Shown here: piece after piece, positions 12,101-27,100 of the stretch
Position numbering within the stretch: position 1 is the stretch's first letter
Layout: every line of letters starts with the position of its first letter
The notes under the pieces: generated by a model
What the model was told of the DNA's origin: nothing
The model's database searches: none
Seen by the model: the letters and a program-made list of their open reading frames with translations, nothing else
NCBI RefSeq assembly: GCF_030269925.1
Contig: NC_085126.1
Span: 6,574,501 to 6,638,500, forward strand
Source of the DNA: Bombyx mori
Taxonomy: Eukaryota > Arthropoda > Insecta > Lepidoptera > Bombycidae
Direction of reading: 5' to 3'
Length of the DNA stretch: 64,000 bases
Made by a program: the position numbers and the translations under genes

Positions 12101-15100
12101 CTATGTTACGTGTTTGTATGTGAATTAGAAATTCTTTGAGAATCGGTCACGATGACAGAGTGTAGGAATATTTATTTTAGAATACTTTGGAATATTTAGG
12201 AGCGCGGTATTGTGGGCGGGACACATTAGCAGTGCTAAGCTCAATGCTCCTTCTAGTTGAAGCAAAGAAGAATAATAATATCCGCAGAGGAACTACAATC
12301 AGCAATCAGTCAAGGGGGCATTTGGCAGAGCATGTACCGGGAGTTTTTGTAACGAATTCCATGCCAATAATGTGGAGAAATTTTTACTGGTGGTAGAACG
12401 TTTTGTGAGTCCACACAGGTAGTGCCCATTTTTGACGTGAAGCAGTAATGAGTTTCGGTCTGAAGGTTGCGGAAGCCGTTGTATTGTAACTACTTTTTAT
12501 TTTTTATTGCATAGATGGTTAGACGAGCTCACAGCCCACCCGATGTCAAGTGGTTACTGAATCCCATGGATATCTATAGCATAAATGCCGCCACCCACCT
12601 TGAGAAAGAGTTCTAAGGTCTCAGTATAGTTACAACGACTGTCCCACCCTTCAAACAGAAACGCATTAGTGCTTCACGGCAGACATAGGCAGGGTGGTGG
12701 TACATACGCGTGCGGAGTCACAAAAGGTCCTACCACCAGTAAGAGAGTTTAGAACTCATGTCTCAAGGTGGGTAGCGGCAATTACGTTGCATATGTATAT
12801 GGGCTCCAGTAATCACTTAACACCAGGTGGGCCGTGAGCTCATTTATCCCTCTATACAATTAATAAAATTTAATGAAGTATTCGCATACATCGTAAACTA
12901 TAAAACAAAAGAATTTACAAAGACCTCAGGAACTGGCTAATATGCTTATTTTGAATATTGTGTCGTGTGCCTGGTCTTTATTTGCTAACAAAGCTCATAG
13001 AAGTCATAATGTGGGTGCTATTATTGATAATAACTGGATTGATCCGATCTGGTCAATCTCCAGTAAAAAGGTTCAAAGTGTAGTGGTGATCGATGTATCA
13101 AAGAAATATATAATTTATATTGCTGTTTACAGTTCGATTCCCTAGTATTATGGATGCCAGAAAGTGCTAGAAAGATCTTTTATCGAACGCTAGCCCATAG
13201 ACACAGCCCACTGAGTTCCTCGCCGGATCTTCTCAGTGGGTCGCGTTTTCGATCCGGTGGTACATTCTGTGAAGCACTGCTCTTGCTAGGGCCAGTGTTA
13301 GCAACACTTCCGGTTTGAGCCCCGTGAGCTCACCTACTAGCTCGGTGAATCCAGAATAACCCCTCGAGGTTACTAGAATAGGTAGGAGGAAAAAAAAAGC
13401 GAACGTTTGTATTTGCTTGGTCGATAAACTTTTTTCTATTCATTTTTAAGCTATCATAAATGACTGGCACTACAATATCTATCTTTAGATTTATCTTCGA
13501 AAAAGTAGATGTAATCTGACTTTCAAAGTTCATAGTTCCCTTCTTCCTGTGGGCACGTCACTACATCGTTCATGAGCTATTCACTGCTAAAAATCTAGAA
13601 ACACTTTTTAAAAAATGTATTTTTTATCGCCACACTCTTTTGAAGCCCCTACTTTATATCTCCCTACTTATTCATACAGGGGTTGGACCCATGAAAATAA
13701 ACGGAAAGCAATTACTGGAAAGCGAATTCATACTTTTATCTAAGATGTTTTTGTTGACGCGAATTGTTGCTTTAATATTATTTATCCTGTTTTAAAATTT
13801 CATTTAAAGTTTCATTTACTAAGTTAGTTAATCTACTATTATAAATATTGTTTCTTCTTGTTCATTCGCGTTGTTGAGTTACTCTTCAATTTGTTACTGA
13901 TATTTCTAGGTAAGATTCTCGTAAAACACATAATTCTAAGAAAGAAAGAAAGAAATCATTTATTCGTTAAGCATAGTGAAAATGAGTTATTACATAAGTT
14001 AAAAGCAGCGTGTATGCTTTGTCATCATTGACATACGAATTTTAGTGCAGTGCAAGATATTATAATATTATATAATTTACCATTCATTCATCCATAATTC
14101 GTCTAATAATTAAAAAATCCATTTATTTTCAATGTCGTCTTGAGAAAATAATTGCTCATATTTAAAACTAAAGGCGAATACTTATCATTTAATCAATCTA
14201 AATCTTTTAAATAATCTAAAATCGTCCTACTACACTATGTGCACTGTAGCACGGTGCGGGTGACAGTTGCCATCTGTTGACATCTGTCAGTAACACATGA
14301 CTAGGGATGTGACGTTTAGCAACTCATTTTTATCGCTTACTATACTCTCAGCATAAATCCAGTTCTAAGTTCTACGAGTAATACTGATAAGTATTGAGTT
14401 CTTTATTCTGTGGTAGTCACCTGTATCGACACCTCCGGCCCTGTTGTAGTGAGGTTCGAAGCTCTGAACAAAAGGATTCTCCTCTCCCAAGATGTTGATC
14501 AGATCCTGTCTACAGATAATTTATGTTTATTACAAAACCACAATTTTTCGATGATAATAAGGATATACACGAGTAGATGATAGTTAATCAATAACTAAAT
14601 GGTTTTCCTACTTTATGTGCGTAAGTTAAGTTTTTTTCTGCGAAATTATGGTTTGGTAATAATACTCTTATATGTTTTTTTAAAGTCAGCTTTTATTCAA
14701 TATATTATAGCAAAATATTCAAAACTAGCGACCCGCCCTTGCCTCGCTTCGGAAACATTAAAACACACATGAAACCAAAAAAAAAAAAATAAAAAAATAA
14801 AAAAAGTAGCCTATGTTCATCAGGGACAATGTCGGCTTCTAATGGAAAAAGAATTTTTCAAATCGGTCCAGTAGTTTCGGAGCCTATTCGAAACAAACAA
14901 ACAAACAAATCTTTCCTCTATATAATATTAGTATAGATACATTAAGATCCTAGTCTTGATTTAAACAGATAAATTCTGGTCATGTAGGGTATGAGCTCCC
15001 AAAACTACTCCGCGTAAAGTGTACTGAGTGAGTTAACAATCGATTGTAGCTAGGTGAGTTCCTAGGTGAATTCCCGAAACTACTCAGCGTAAAGTGTACT

Positions 15101-18100
15101 GAGTGAGTTAGCAAACGTTTGTAGCTCCTAGGTGAGCTCCCAAAACTACTCAGCGTAAAGTGTACTGAGTGAGTTAACAATCGTTTATAGCTCATAGGGG
15201 AGCTCCCGAAACCACTCAGCGTGAAGTTTTAGGGAGTGAGTTAACAATCGGTTGATCGATCTGCTTACCTAAGAGTCCTGACAAGGAACGGCAGGACTCC
15301 GCCCAAACGGTCAACATTATAGAAGTCTAGTTCGCCATCAATAAAAGTCCGCGCAGGAAGGTGTGGGGGTAAATGACTGAAATAAAATAAAAATCTAAAC
15401 GTACTACACAACTGGTACAATAGAACTGATGTCTGTTAAAGTGTTATTGTTACCGTCATCTTTTTACTTAATGAAGTGAACAGACTAATGATAAAAACTG
15501 TATTTTTTTTAGATATAAGTTAGTTGGGCGTGTTTGCCTCACTGATTCGGATAGGTACAATGTACCAATTTTAATTGCTCTATTTATATAGTTGTAGTTA
15601 CAATTGCTTGCCGGTTTGAAGAGTGGGATAGCTGTACCTAATACAAGAGAGACTTCCACAACGTAGCGTCTCAATGTGATTGGTGGCGTTCAAATTCTGA
15701 TGCCTATGGACTCTACCGATCTTGTCTCATGGTACACTCTGGACGAGGGTTTCGGCTCGTAGTGAGCTCATCGAGTTTGGGCTCGTTTATTTCAATGAAT
15801 GTTTTTCATTTTTTAAATGCTCACACAAATGAAGAAACACAACGATTTTATTTTGAGAAAACTTAACTAAGCCAGAATTACACCGATATTAACATTCTCA
15901 TTTTTTAATTTAGATAATACAAAATTTTAACAAAAAAGTAAAAAAAAACCGACTTCAATAAAATAAATATGAGAATATCATCAGATTTATCATCTTAATG
16001 AAAATCAAATGGGACCACATTAGGAGTGAGTTCTGAGGTAACACATTTTTTTTTTATTGCTTAGATGGATGGACGAGCTCACAGCCCACCTGGTGTTAAG
16101 TGGTTCCTGGAGCCCAATAGACATCTACAACGTAAATGCGCCACCCACCTTGAGATATAATTTCTAAGGTCTCAGTATAGTTACATTAAAATATATCTTC
16201 GTATTGATAAACTCCTCCTATTTTGAAGTAGATTCGAAACGGCCACTTACGGATTCCCAATGGGATGTTCGTTCCACAATTTAAATATGGCAGTCAAGAG
16301 CCTGGCGTGACAGCACCATGATATAGACGGAGAGTTCCGCGATATACTGAAGAGTCTCTGTAACACCATCCGGCTTAGGGTCAACCAATAATCCGCCTTT
16401 TTTCCTACCTAAGCTGATGGTCTTGAGAAACCACTTCAGCGTAACCGGGCGAGTAGGTGAGCTCACGGGGCTCAAACCTGATATGTTGCTAATACGAACC
16501 CTAGCAAGAGCCGTGCTTCTCATAATCTACCACCGGATCGGAAACGCGACCCACTGAGAAGATCCGGCGAGAAACATGTCTGTGGGTTAATTTACTCGCC
16601 GAGCCCTTCGTCGCAAGCGACGGGTTCGATGAGAACGATGACCCGTGTTTGAGGTACCTAAAAGCACCGTTAATGGATCGGGAGGATCCGTAATGACGTG
16701 TTTAGGGCGAAGTCGACTGTTTATCATTCTGCTGCGTTATTTCCAGGTCATATGAGAAAACAGTTCTCATTGGTTAACAATTTGATTAATAGAATGCATA
16801 GGCAAACCAAACATCATTGGTTCAGTTGTTGTATTGAAAAGTGAGCCCCCTTAATAAATTAGTTTCACGGATAGGCAAAGGGCAAGCGTCCCAGAGGACG
16901 CAGTCCCGCGTGATGGTCGGACTAAATTTGATCTTCTCTGAGCATCAAGTCCCACAATTCCCTCCACGAAGTCAAGGATCGCAGCAAATGGAGGGAAATC
17001 GTACGTGAGAGAATGATGCAGCGGGGGTACTACCTTCAGTAACCAAGAAAGCGACGCGAGGAGGAGGGAGGGGGGGCGGGTATAGCTTCATGAAAAACGG
17101 ATACAATTCTCACTTCCAAACATTACATTCTATGTAAACATATCTGATATTCACCATATCCAATATGCAGTTGTCCAGTACGTATCTCCTAAATTTCTCG
17201 ACGAATATCTTCCTTGTGGAAGGCACCATGTTCGTTCCGTCGGTGTTGTCCAAAAGCATCAGCAAGAACTCCAACTGTCCAAAATGGTAAATTTTGTTAT
17301 CAAAATCGCTTTGTTTGATTCGGATTTTCAAATAATAGACGCCTTGAATATTATGTAGTTTAATTTTACGATTTTGTTTAGTTTGAATCGATAGATTGTT
17401 ACAATCGATATTTCTCTAATCAAAATACAAAAGTTGATACTGAAATCAACTGTCTGAAATTAGTGTCGGGTAGTTGAAATCGAGGATAGCCTATCTTATA
17501 CTTTTAAACGAGCAATTCTTGTATATTAATATATATGTATATATTCTGAATCTCGGAAACGGCTCCAACGATTTTCATAAAATTTAGTATACCGGGGATT
17601 TCGGGGGCGATAAATCGATCTAGCTACGTTTTATTTTCAGAAAATGTTGTTTTATTCGTGTTTTCAATAATCAACTCTTCCCAACATCTATTGGTGAATA
17701 ATAATACTAATCGCTTTAAAGACACAACAAGATGGCGTTATCAAAAAAAAACCGAGCAAAGCTCGGTCATCGTCTATATACTTATATAAATATACCAACA
17801 AGAGCGGGCAGTATAAGAAGATTAGCCAGTAAAATGTTTTTTTTTTTTCGATAATTCCGTTTAAACATTGTTTTACCTGTAATTGTTCTAAAGGTGCAAC
17901 AGCTTTTGTAATCTTATCACAATCTTCTTTGTACTGAGCTTCTATTCTGGAGTCATCTCGAGATGTCGACAGGAATTTAGATATTTTTTCTAAAAATTTA
18001 AGTGTTTTTAACCATCTATGTCAACCTTTTATAACATTAAAATTTTATATTAATATTGCCAAGGACTTGGCGCAACATGTTTTCTCCTTCCATACTCTTC

Positions 18101-21100
18101 TATCATATCCTATTTCTTCGCTCACTCCCCTCTTACCCATATATTCGTCTGTCACTCAATCAATCCATTTCTTCTTAAGTCAATCTCTTCCTCTATATTC
18201 TTCCACATTCACAGTTAACACTCTCATACCAACCTCATTTTCATTTCGTCTCATCACATGTCCATACCATCCCAAACGCGCACTTCTCAGCTTCTCTGTC
18301 ACAGATGCCACTTTCAGACTTACTCTAGCACATTCATTCCGTATTCTATCCATTCTCGTTACTCCACACATCCATCGCAACATTCGCATCACTGCTGCAC
18401 GCAATCGCCTTTCATCTAAAATGACTGGCATTACAAAATTTATATTACAATTTGTAATACACAAATACGTAACCACAATCTCATATCTTAAAATGGGCAA
18501 AGAGACTTAAGCTATCGAGTCTATAGTTTTAAGAGTCTGAAGTTTATTGGTACTAGGACCTCTTGTGAGTCCGCGCGGGTAGGCATCACCACCCCGCCTA
18601 TTTCTGCCGTGAAGCAGTAATGTATTTCGGTTCGAAGGGTGGGGTAGTCGTTGTAACTATACTGAGACCGTAGAACTTATATCTCGAGGTGGGTGGCGCA
18701 TTTACGTTGTAGATGTTTATGGGCTCCAGTAACCACTTAGCACCACACTTATAAAAAAAGAGACATTAAAATCGTCAATATACAACGTACAATAACAAAC
18801 AAACATACGTCAAAACTTGAATTACCAGAGCAGGTTGGCGCAAACGGAGAATATTCGATCATCCCTTTCTCTGCGACCTCTGAAACGACAAGTGCTAAAT
18901 ACCAGATCTGTCAACGAATCGTGAATTGAAAGCCTTGAGAAATGAGGTTGTATTGCACAATGGACCGCACACGGTTGTACGTAACGAGACCTCAATAAAG
19001 TTATAAACAAGTCCTTTCCACAAATAACTGTGCATTTAATTAACTTATTGTGTATTGTACACATTTAATCACAGTCTAGTTATGTAACAAAGTTTAACTA
19101 GACTTATAGTACTTATGTCGTCGTTAGACGTCCAAAAATGGAGATGGGCTGGATATATACTACGCCACCCCATTAACAAATGGAGCAAGCAAGTCACCCT
19201 CTGGCAACCAAGAGACGGCAAACGAAGTAGGGGTCGTCAAATCAGGAGATGGGAAGATTACTTGAAGCAGACAGCGGGACCATTCTGGCTGAGAGTAGCA
19301 AGAGATAGGATCCATTGGAAGGAATTGGAGGAGGCCTATGCCAAAAGGCACACCGAACTTAGGGACCTCTTGTAACCCTATGTTTAGGAATAAAAGGGCT
19401 ATTATTATTATTATATAGTACTTATGTAGAATGCGTTCTCTATGTAGTGGATTTGATCGTACCAGCGCAGGGGACTACGCCCCGTGGCCTCTTTCATCAC
19501 TTAGTAAGATTTTTGAGTTTTTCGGTCACGTTGTGAGGAAGAATGGTGAAGAACTACTGATAACCGGCAAAGTGGAAGGATAGAGTAATCAATATGGTTT
19601 TTATTTAATATACTGTTTTCTATACGCTCATAACTAATTTATTGTTTTGTTTTCGTTTCCTAGTGAAAATTATCATGAGAAAATTTAGCCATGAATATTC
19701 ACATAAATACCTCACTTCTAATGAGATAATCAGAAATAATGGCTCAATACCGTGAGTGGTGGTTGATTCCTTGCATTTGAAAAAAAAAGTCTGTAATATA
19801 GTTAAAATTATTATGGCTTACAAAGACAACTAAAAAAAATATCATAATAGTTGATATACCAAATTTTCAGTCCATATGCATAGATTGGCTGGTATTAAGC
19901 TCTGTTATTTTATGTACCGTTATCTCTTTGGAAATAGGTGATAATTCATAAACAAATTTCTCATACCTATCTTTGTTTTTCAATCAATATTCAGAGTTGT
20001 CACCTTTTAGAATGCATGTGTTGATAGCGTCAATTCAAATAACATGCGAGTACTCCTTACCGACAACACGAGGATCAGTTTCCCCTTGCACGGAAGTAGG
20101 TCTTTGCCACCACGGCTTCCTTACGATGGAACGGAGGACGTTGTCATCTGGACATTTGATGTTCAGGAAGTTATCGAAACTGAAATGTAACGTAATACAA
20201 AACTAGGTACATTCCTTTTCACTTAGCTTCTTACCCATTAGACCAAAGACGCTCTGGTAGTGTTCGATGAAAATAGGCAGGGCTCTTCTCGTAAGTAATA
20301 AATAATAGTTTAAAAAAACTACCAAAATACGCTTTTATAGAAAATCCAACTAAAAAATAACAAATAAATTTTAATAAATTTGAATTAAAAATAATATAAG
20401 AAAAACGATTTTATTGTAAAAAAAAAAGCGTGAGTGCTATTCAGGATATTATCAAAATAACCCTTCTACTCATATCTGTTCATAAAATATTTATAACTAT
20501 TGCTAACTATATAACTAACTATACCAGGCACCCCACACTTTTTATAACTATTATTTATTTTTCATTTTTTAGTTGAATTTCAATTTTTTCAATATTTTTT
20601 TAAATATTGAATTATCATCGGTCCTTAATAAGTGTACAAAATTTCGAGTTACTCCGACGTTTTGAAGGGGCCCAAAATCATGTTCAAAGATTCCGTTACA
20701 TACTAACATACATACGTCTGAAGCTAATAAAAGCAAAAAAAAAAGAGGCTACGTCCTAACTATTATGTTCGTAAGGCTTTTGATGCTATTCCACTACGTA
20801 TAATGCTGAATGCACGAAATACGTCTATTTGTGAAATAAATATGCACAGACGCGCGCCAATTCTAGTCCAACCTTTGTTGAAGTGCCATCAACGATCGTG
20901 CCAAATATCATCATAATCGAATTAATGGCATTTTAACGCATACAGAATAAACATGTAAAGCAAAATTAGGTTAACTTTCTATATACTTTTTTTTTTTTTT
21001 TATTGCTTACCTGGGTGGACGAGCTCACAGACCACCTGGTGTTAAGTGGTTACTGGAGCCCATAGACATCCACAACGTAAATGCGCCACCCACCTTGAGA

Positions 21101-24100
21101 TATAAGTTCTAAGGTCTCAAGTATAGTTACAACGGCTGCCCCACCCTTCTAACCGAAACGCATTACTGCTTCACGGCAAAAATAGGCAGGGCGGGACAGA
21201 CCCACAAGAGGTCCTACCACCAGTAACAAGAGGTCCTACCACCAGTAGCAAGAGGTCCTACCACCAGTAACAGTAACAAGACCATATATATATATAAAAA
21301 TGAATTGCTGTTCGTTAGTCTCGCTAAAACTCGAGAACGGCTGGACCGATTTGGCTAATTTTGATCTTGAAGTATTTGTGGAGGTCCAGAGAAGGTTTAA
21401 AAGGTTAGATAAATATGAAAATGTGCGGAATTAAATAAAAATAATAGTTTTTCTTTTCCTTTAATCTGTCCCTCAAAAGTTTAGGTCTTTTATTTCTCGA
21501 TTGAGGCACTACGAAGTCTGCCGGGTCAGCTAGTACTAATATATAAATCTACAGTGGTTTTTACGGATGTTCCGTTATAACTACTGAACCGTGCGTCCGA
21601 TTGACTTGAAACTTGGTATCCATGTAGAAAATACATGTACTTAATGGATAGGCTAATATTTATATGAGCGTTCGACTCCCTACACCAGTTGCGGGGGCGT
21701 TAATGACGAGAATCTTTGTGGAGGTGCGAAATAATAATGTTCATTTTAAATGCCCAGCGAAGCGGACTGGCACAGCTAGTATTTAAATATAGCGATGAAC
21801 AAGAAATGAGCAAATCTGTCAGTCTGGTCGTGATGATGTCATAAGTAAACATGCGATGTCAGTTACAAATATGGTACATACGTTATTTTGTTGAAGAACA
21901 CGTATTTGATAAGGTGGTGTCTGGTTTCCGTATGCTGCATCAAACCGCAGAGAGAGTACACCCCTTCCGTTTGTTGGTTAAAGTAGATATCCTGTACAAA
22001 TTCAATTCGTTACTGGTGGTAGGACCTCTTGTGGTCCGCGCGGGTAGGTACCATCGTCCTACCTATTTCTGCCGTGAATCAGTAATGCGTTTCGGTTTGA
22101 AGGGTGGGGCAGCCGTTGTAACTATACTGAAACTTTAGAACTTATATCTCCGGTAACCACTTAACAGCAGGTGGGCTGTGGACTCGTCCACCTATCTAAT
22201 CACACTAAAATTCACACTAAAATTCATCACACGAATGTTTGACCGATGTGGGAATCGAACCCACGACCCTTAGTGCAACGGTTAGGGGCGTTAACCAATC
22301 TGTCAACCTGCACCACCGTATCAGTCAGGAAACTTGGAAACCACTAACGCAACGTCTTTCGGTCTTTCGAGGCCGGTCCCTTTTATTACAAACCAACCTA
22401 AATAAACTAAGAACTTTATAGTTACAGGCGAGACCAGCTCATAAAGTAGACATTCCCGAACGACGCAGTGTTCAAAAGCGTCGCATAGCGCCGATTCATC
22501 TAGAAACGTCCACAGCAAATCCAACAACAAACAGAGGCGAGGCTGTGGCTGTGACAGTAATTTCGATGATAATCCAATCTGTAAACACATAAAAATATAT
22601 AAAATAGTACGTTAGAAAGCTTTTCATAAGTGTAACAATAAAATATAGATATATTTTTCTAATGAAATACGTACTCAACAAATGTTCACGATTGATTTCC
22701 ACGGTGAAGGAATAACATCGTGCAATAAAAATCAAACCCGCAAAATTATAATTTGCGTAATTACTGGTGGTAGGACCTCTTGTCCGCATGGGTAGGTACC
22801 ACTACCCCACCTATGTCCGCCGTGAAGCAGTAATGCATTTCGGTTCGAAGGGTGGGGTAGCCGTTGTAACTATACTGAGACCTTAGAACTTATATTTCAA
22901 GGTGGATGGCGCATTTACGTTGTAGATGTCTATGGGCTCCAGTAACCACTTAACACCAGGTGGGCTATGAACTCGTCCACTCATGTAAGCAATAAACAAA
23001 AATGCATATTGTCGCCATTAAAATGTTAGAGAGATAGACGTTCTCCCTCAATAGGTCTCTCTCTTTCTTTTAGATTACGTAACTAAATTATGATTAAAAA
23101 AAATGATTACGTCACTAGTGGGTTTTAAGAAACTGTTCACGAAAATACCGACTGTAACGATCGATAGAACTTTAAATGAATCACCAAACAAAATAACTTT
23201 TCATTTTGGACAAATATATTTTTTAATATACATCAAGTAAAATTCAGCTTCGTGGTAGGTATTATGCAATATTCATTCATAAAAAAACATTGTTTGTCTC
23301 CATCTTAGCGTTGGCACATTGTATAATTAATTGATTTTTTATATTTTTTTATTGCCCTTGTAGGCAGACGAGCATACGACCCACCTGATGGTGAGTGGTT
23401 ACCGTCGCCCATGGACTTCAGCAATGCCAGGGGCAGAGTCAAGCCGCTGCCTACCGCTTAATACTCTCCACAAGCCTCGTTTGAAGAAGGACATGTCATA
23501 GCGCCCGGGAAACACCGTGGAGGGGAGCTCATTCCATAGCCGGATGGTACGTGGCAAAAAAGACCTCTGGAAACGCACTGTGGATAACCGCAGTGGCTCC
23601 AGGTAGTATGGTTGAACTCTACTCCGGTGGCGGGCGGTGCGATGGTAAAAACGAGATGTCGGGTATCATCTCGAACATGAGTTGAAATTTTGTTTTGAAA
23701 AGTGATTGTATTCCATTTTAACGGCTCAATAATTAACGATGCATAGTGTAACCATTCTCAAAGCCAAATTTAAATATTGCGTTCAAATTTATTTTTGATT
23801 GTCATTTGATTTACGTGCTTTGAAAACTTTCACCCAGAATTTGCATTAAGCACGAAATGATACTCACAAATCCGTCATCCCTACATGAAGCATAGTATTC
23901 GGCAGCTTGGTGGTCAACTTGAATGCTTCTGCTTCTGAAGCCTAAAGCGCCACGCAGTCTAGGAAGCAATTCTGCCACAACGACGTATGACAGTCGGAGC
24001 ACCGTACCCAGTTCCAATACCACGATCCGTGCGAGAGACATGAGGAATGCCTGTGGAAATATCAAATGTTAAGGATTCAGCACTCAAAACTTGGATGCGT

Positions 24101-27100
24101 GTGGTCGCGCAAATATTTATATTACTTGTAAACCTGGCTGTGATTTAAGGGAATTCGAAGGTCTAAAGATCGATGGGGAACTCAAATGCACGAAAGGAGG
24201 AAGTTTATTTATTTATTGCTTAGATGGGTGGACGAGCTCACAGCCCACCTGGTGTTAAGTGGTTACTGGAGCCCATAGACATCTACAATGTAAATGCGCC
24301 ACCCACCTTGAGATATAAGTTCTAAGGTCTCAAGTACCGTTACAACGGCTGCCCTACTCTTCAGACTGAAACGCATTACTGCTTCACGGCAGAAATAGGC
24401 AGGGCAGTGGTACCTACCCGCCCGGACTCACAAGACGTTCCACCACCAGTAATGTGTAAGTGATGGCATAATGCCGTCGAAGACATGAAGCATCGGAAAA
24501 TAAAGCATGGGCGTGGAAATAAAATAAACATTTAGCCTTTCAGATCGACGCAATGGTCCGAATGCTATTGTCCGTGACTTTTATATATTTAAGCCTATCA
24601 AGATTCTGCCTATTAAGCCTATCAAGATCTTCAAGAAAATGACGTCATTTCGATTCAGGCATCTATCAAATGGCTTCTGTTCTACTATAGCTACCTACCA
24701 CTAAAGTCTCTTTAGTACTTGTTTGACAATTATTTTAATAATTAACTCACCCAGACTCGTTTGTGCAATATTTGTGTTTCATCAATTTGCATCATCTATG
24801 TCTATATTGATATCTATATACAACTACAGTGGTTTTTACGGGTGTTCCGTTATAACTACTAAACCATGCATCCGATTGACTTGAAACTTGGTATCCATGT
24901 AGAAAATACATGTACTTAATGGATAAGCTAATATTTATATGAGTTGGACTCCCTACACCGGTTGCGGGGGCGTTAATGATGAGAATCTTTGTGGAGGTGA
25001 GAAATAATAATGTTAATTTTAAATGCCCAGCGAAGCGGACGGGTACAGCTAGTTATTCATAAGGATCAAGCGTTTTGAAACAAAACCGCGAAAACCGGTG
25101 ATAACCCTGAGGCATATTTAATTTATTTTCTATTTTATTTTTTTATTCTCTTTGAGTTTATTCTTCAATGTGTAACAATGTTTACCCTTTTGGACATCTT
25201 CTTGAATTCCGAGCTTTGTGCGTCTACAATACAATGGGGCGACGGTCGAGGACTGTACGCTGACTGCGAACTGTGAATCCGTAAAGCTACTTCTTCTTCT
25301 TGGACCCTTGAAGTTTCAGATTTCACCTACAAAATGAAATAACACTTTCAAAGTCATAGTGTACACACACGGCCTTTGCTAATGATAAAACCATCGAATT
25401 TTGCACATACAGAATTCACATCTTGTGATTTCCTGCAAGCCCCAAGATTTTTTAGTAGAATGGTAGTTTTTGAAGTCTTCGTGACCTAAATTATAAGACG
25501 TCCGGTGCATTCGTATCGAGCGATGCAACGGTGTTCGAATCCCGCAGGCGGGTACCAATTTTTCTAATGAAATACGTACTTAACAAATGTTCACGATTTA
25601 CTTCCACGGTGAAGGAATAACATCGTGTAATAAAATGAAACACGCAAAATTATATTTTGCGTAATTACTAGTCGTAGGACCTCTTGTGAGTCCGCACGGG
25701 TAGGTACCACCACCCCGCCTATTTCTGCCGTGAAGCAGTAATGCGTTTCGGTTTGAAGGGTTGGACAGCCGTTGTAACTATTCTTGAGACCTTAGAACTT
25801 ATATCTCAAGGTGGGTGGCGCAATTAAGTTATAGATGGGCCCAGTAACCACTTCACACCAGGTGGGCTATGAGCTCGTCCACCCATTTATGCAATAAATA
25901 AAAAGTTTAGCTAATCTTACCTTGCTAGTCTTAGCCGTAACGCCAGACTTCAAATCCGAAGGCCGCGATAGTTCATCCACTAACGCGTCCAAGGATTTGA
26001 ATAGTAATGCAAATTTCATGCATTCACGCGTCGGTGGTGCTTGTATGGGCGCAAAACCTTCCACGGGAAACCTGAGGATTATATCAATTTGAAACTGTAT
26101 TTTAGATGTAATGTTTATTTTAATTTACTATTCTTTGAAGTAAATCTTCTTCTTTCTCTCTACATTATCTCACTAGGGATCGATACAGCGAATTTTTCTA
26201 TTCCATTCTCTTCGTCCAGCCTATCTTCTATCTATTGTTTAAAGTAAATAAAAAAAGGTTAATGAACGCCGTTATTGCGGAGATGGGTGATCGAGTCCCA
26301 TGGTCCCATCTGATACAAACTAGATACCGAAGCTCATACATATTACGAGCTGAATACCAAAATCCACCTTGAAGTATGAGGCAGAACTCACGATTATATT
26401 GCGTAGCAGCTACCCTACCCTAAAAATTAGAACGCACGACTAATTCGCGGCAAAAAGAAACTAGATTATGGTACGTACTCGAGTGGACTTAACCTACGCC
26501 CTACGAGTATAAGCTAATTGCCGATCGCAGTCCGCCGGCACAACAATCAGAGAACGCTGCTGCTCATTCTCCAGCGAATCTTTTAGCCGCCTTTTACGAT
26601 ATTCACGAGAAGAGACCGGTGTTATTCTAGACCAAGTACAGCCCCAATATATAGGGACCATAAATGTCCCCATAGCAACCAATAATTATATGTATGTGTG
26701 AAGAAGAACACATTCGTCGCTTCCTCATTACTGAGGGTCGTGACCACCTTGGTTCAGTTTTTGCACCAGCTTCCTCCAATGTTGCTTGCACTCGGCCTGC
26801 TTAATGGCAGCCTGCTTAATGTATGTGTTAACGGTAATTATATTGCAATGATGCTACGTCAGTCTGGGGATTGTCGGGCTGTCGATAGCACGTTAGGTTG
26901 TAATCCCACTATACATTTTTTTTATTGCCCTTGTAGGCAGACGAGCATACGGCCCATCTGAAGGTGAGTGGTTACCGTCGCCCATTCACTTCAGCAATGC
27001 CAGGGGCAGAGCCAAGCCGCTGCCTACCGCTAAGCTGAACACGTGTCTTATTAATCCTTACCCGATATAGAGACTCAACAAGTACCCTATTCAAAAACAT

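Noticed and set aside
14990..15257. Regularly spaced repeats resembling a CRISPR array
   Set aside because: The 66-bp units are repeated throughout with no unique spacers, and the host is a eukaryote; it is a minisatellite.
18067..18510. 147-codon plus-strand frame
   Set aside because: It is antisense to a clear RTE-like C-terminus ([19 protein letters not shown]) on the minus strand.
18822..19064. Possible extra RNF123 exon between exons 12 and 13
   Set aside because: Exon 12 (phase 1) joins exon 13 directly in phase and collinearly; this frame has no matching RNF123 segment.
22235..22325. tRNA gene on the minus strand
   Set aside because: A- and B-box-like words are present, but the acceptor stem does not pair and a similar head with a SINE body occurs at 30055-30300.
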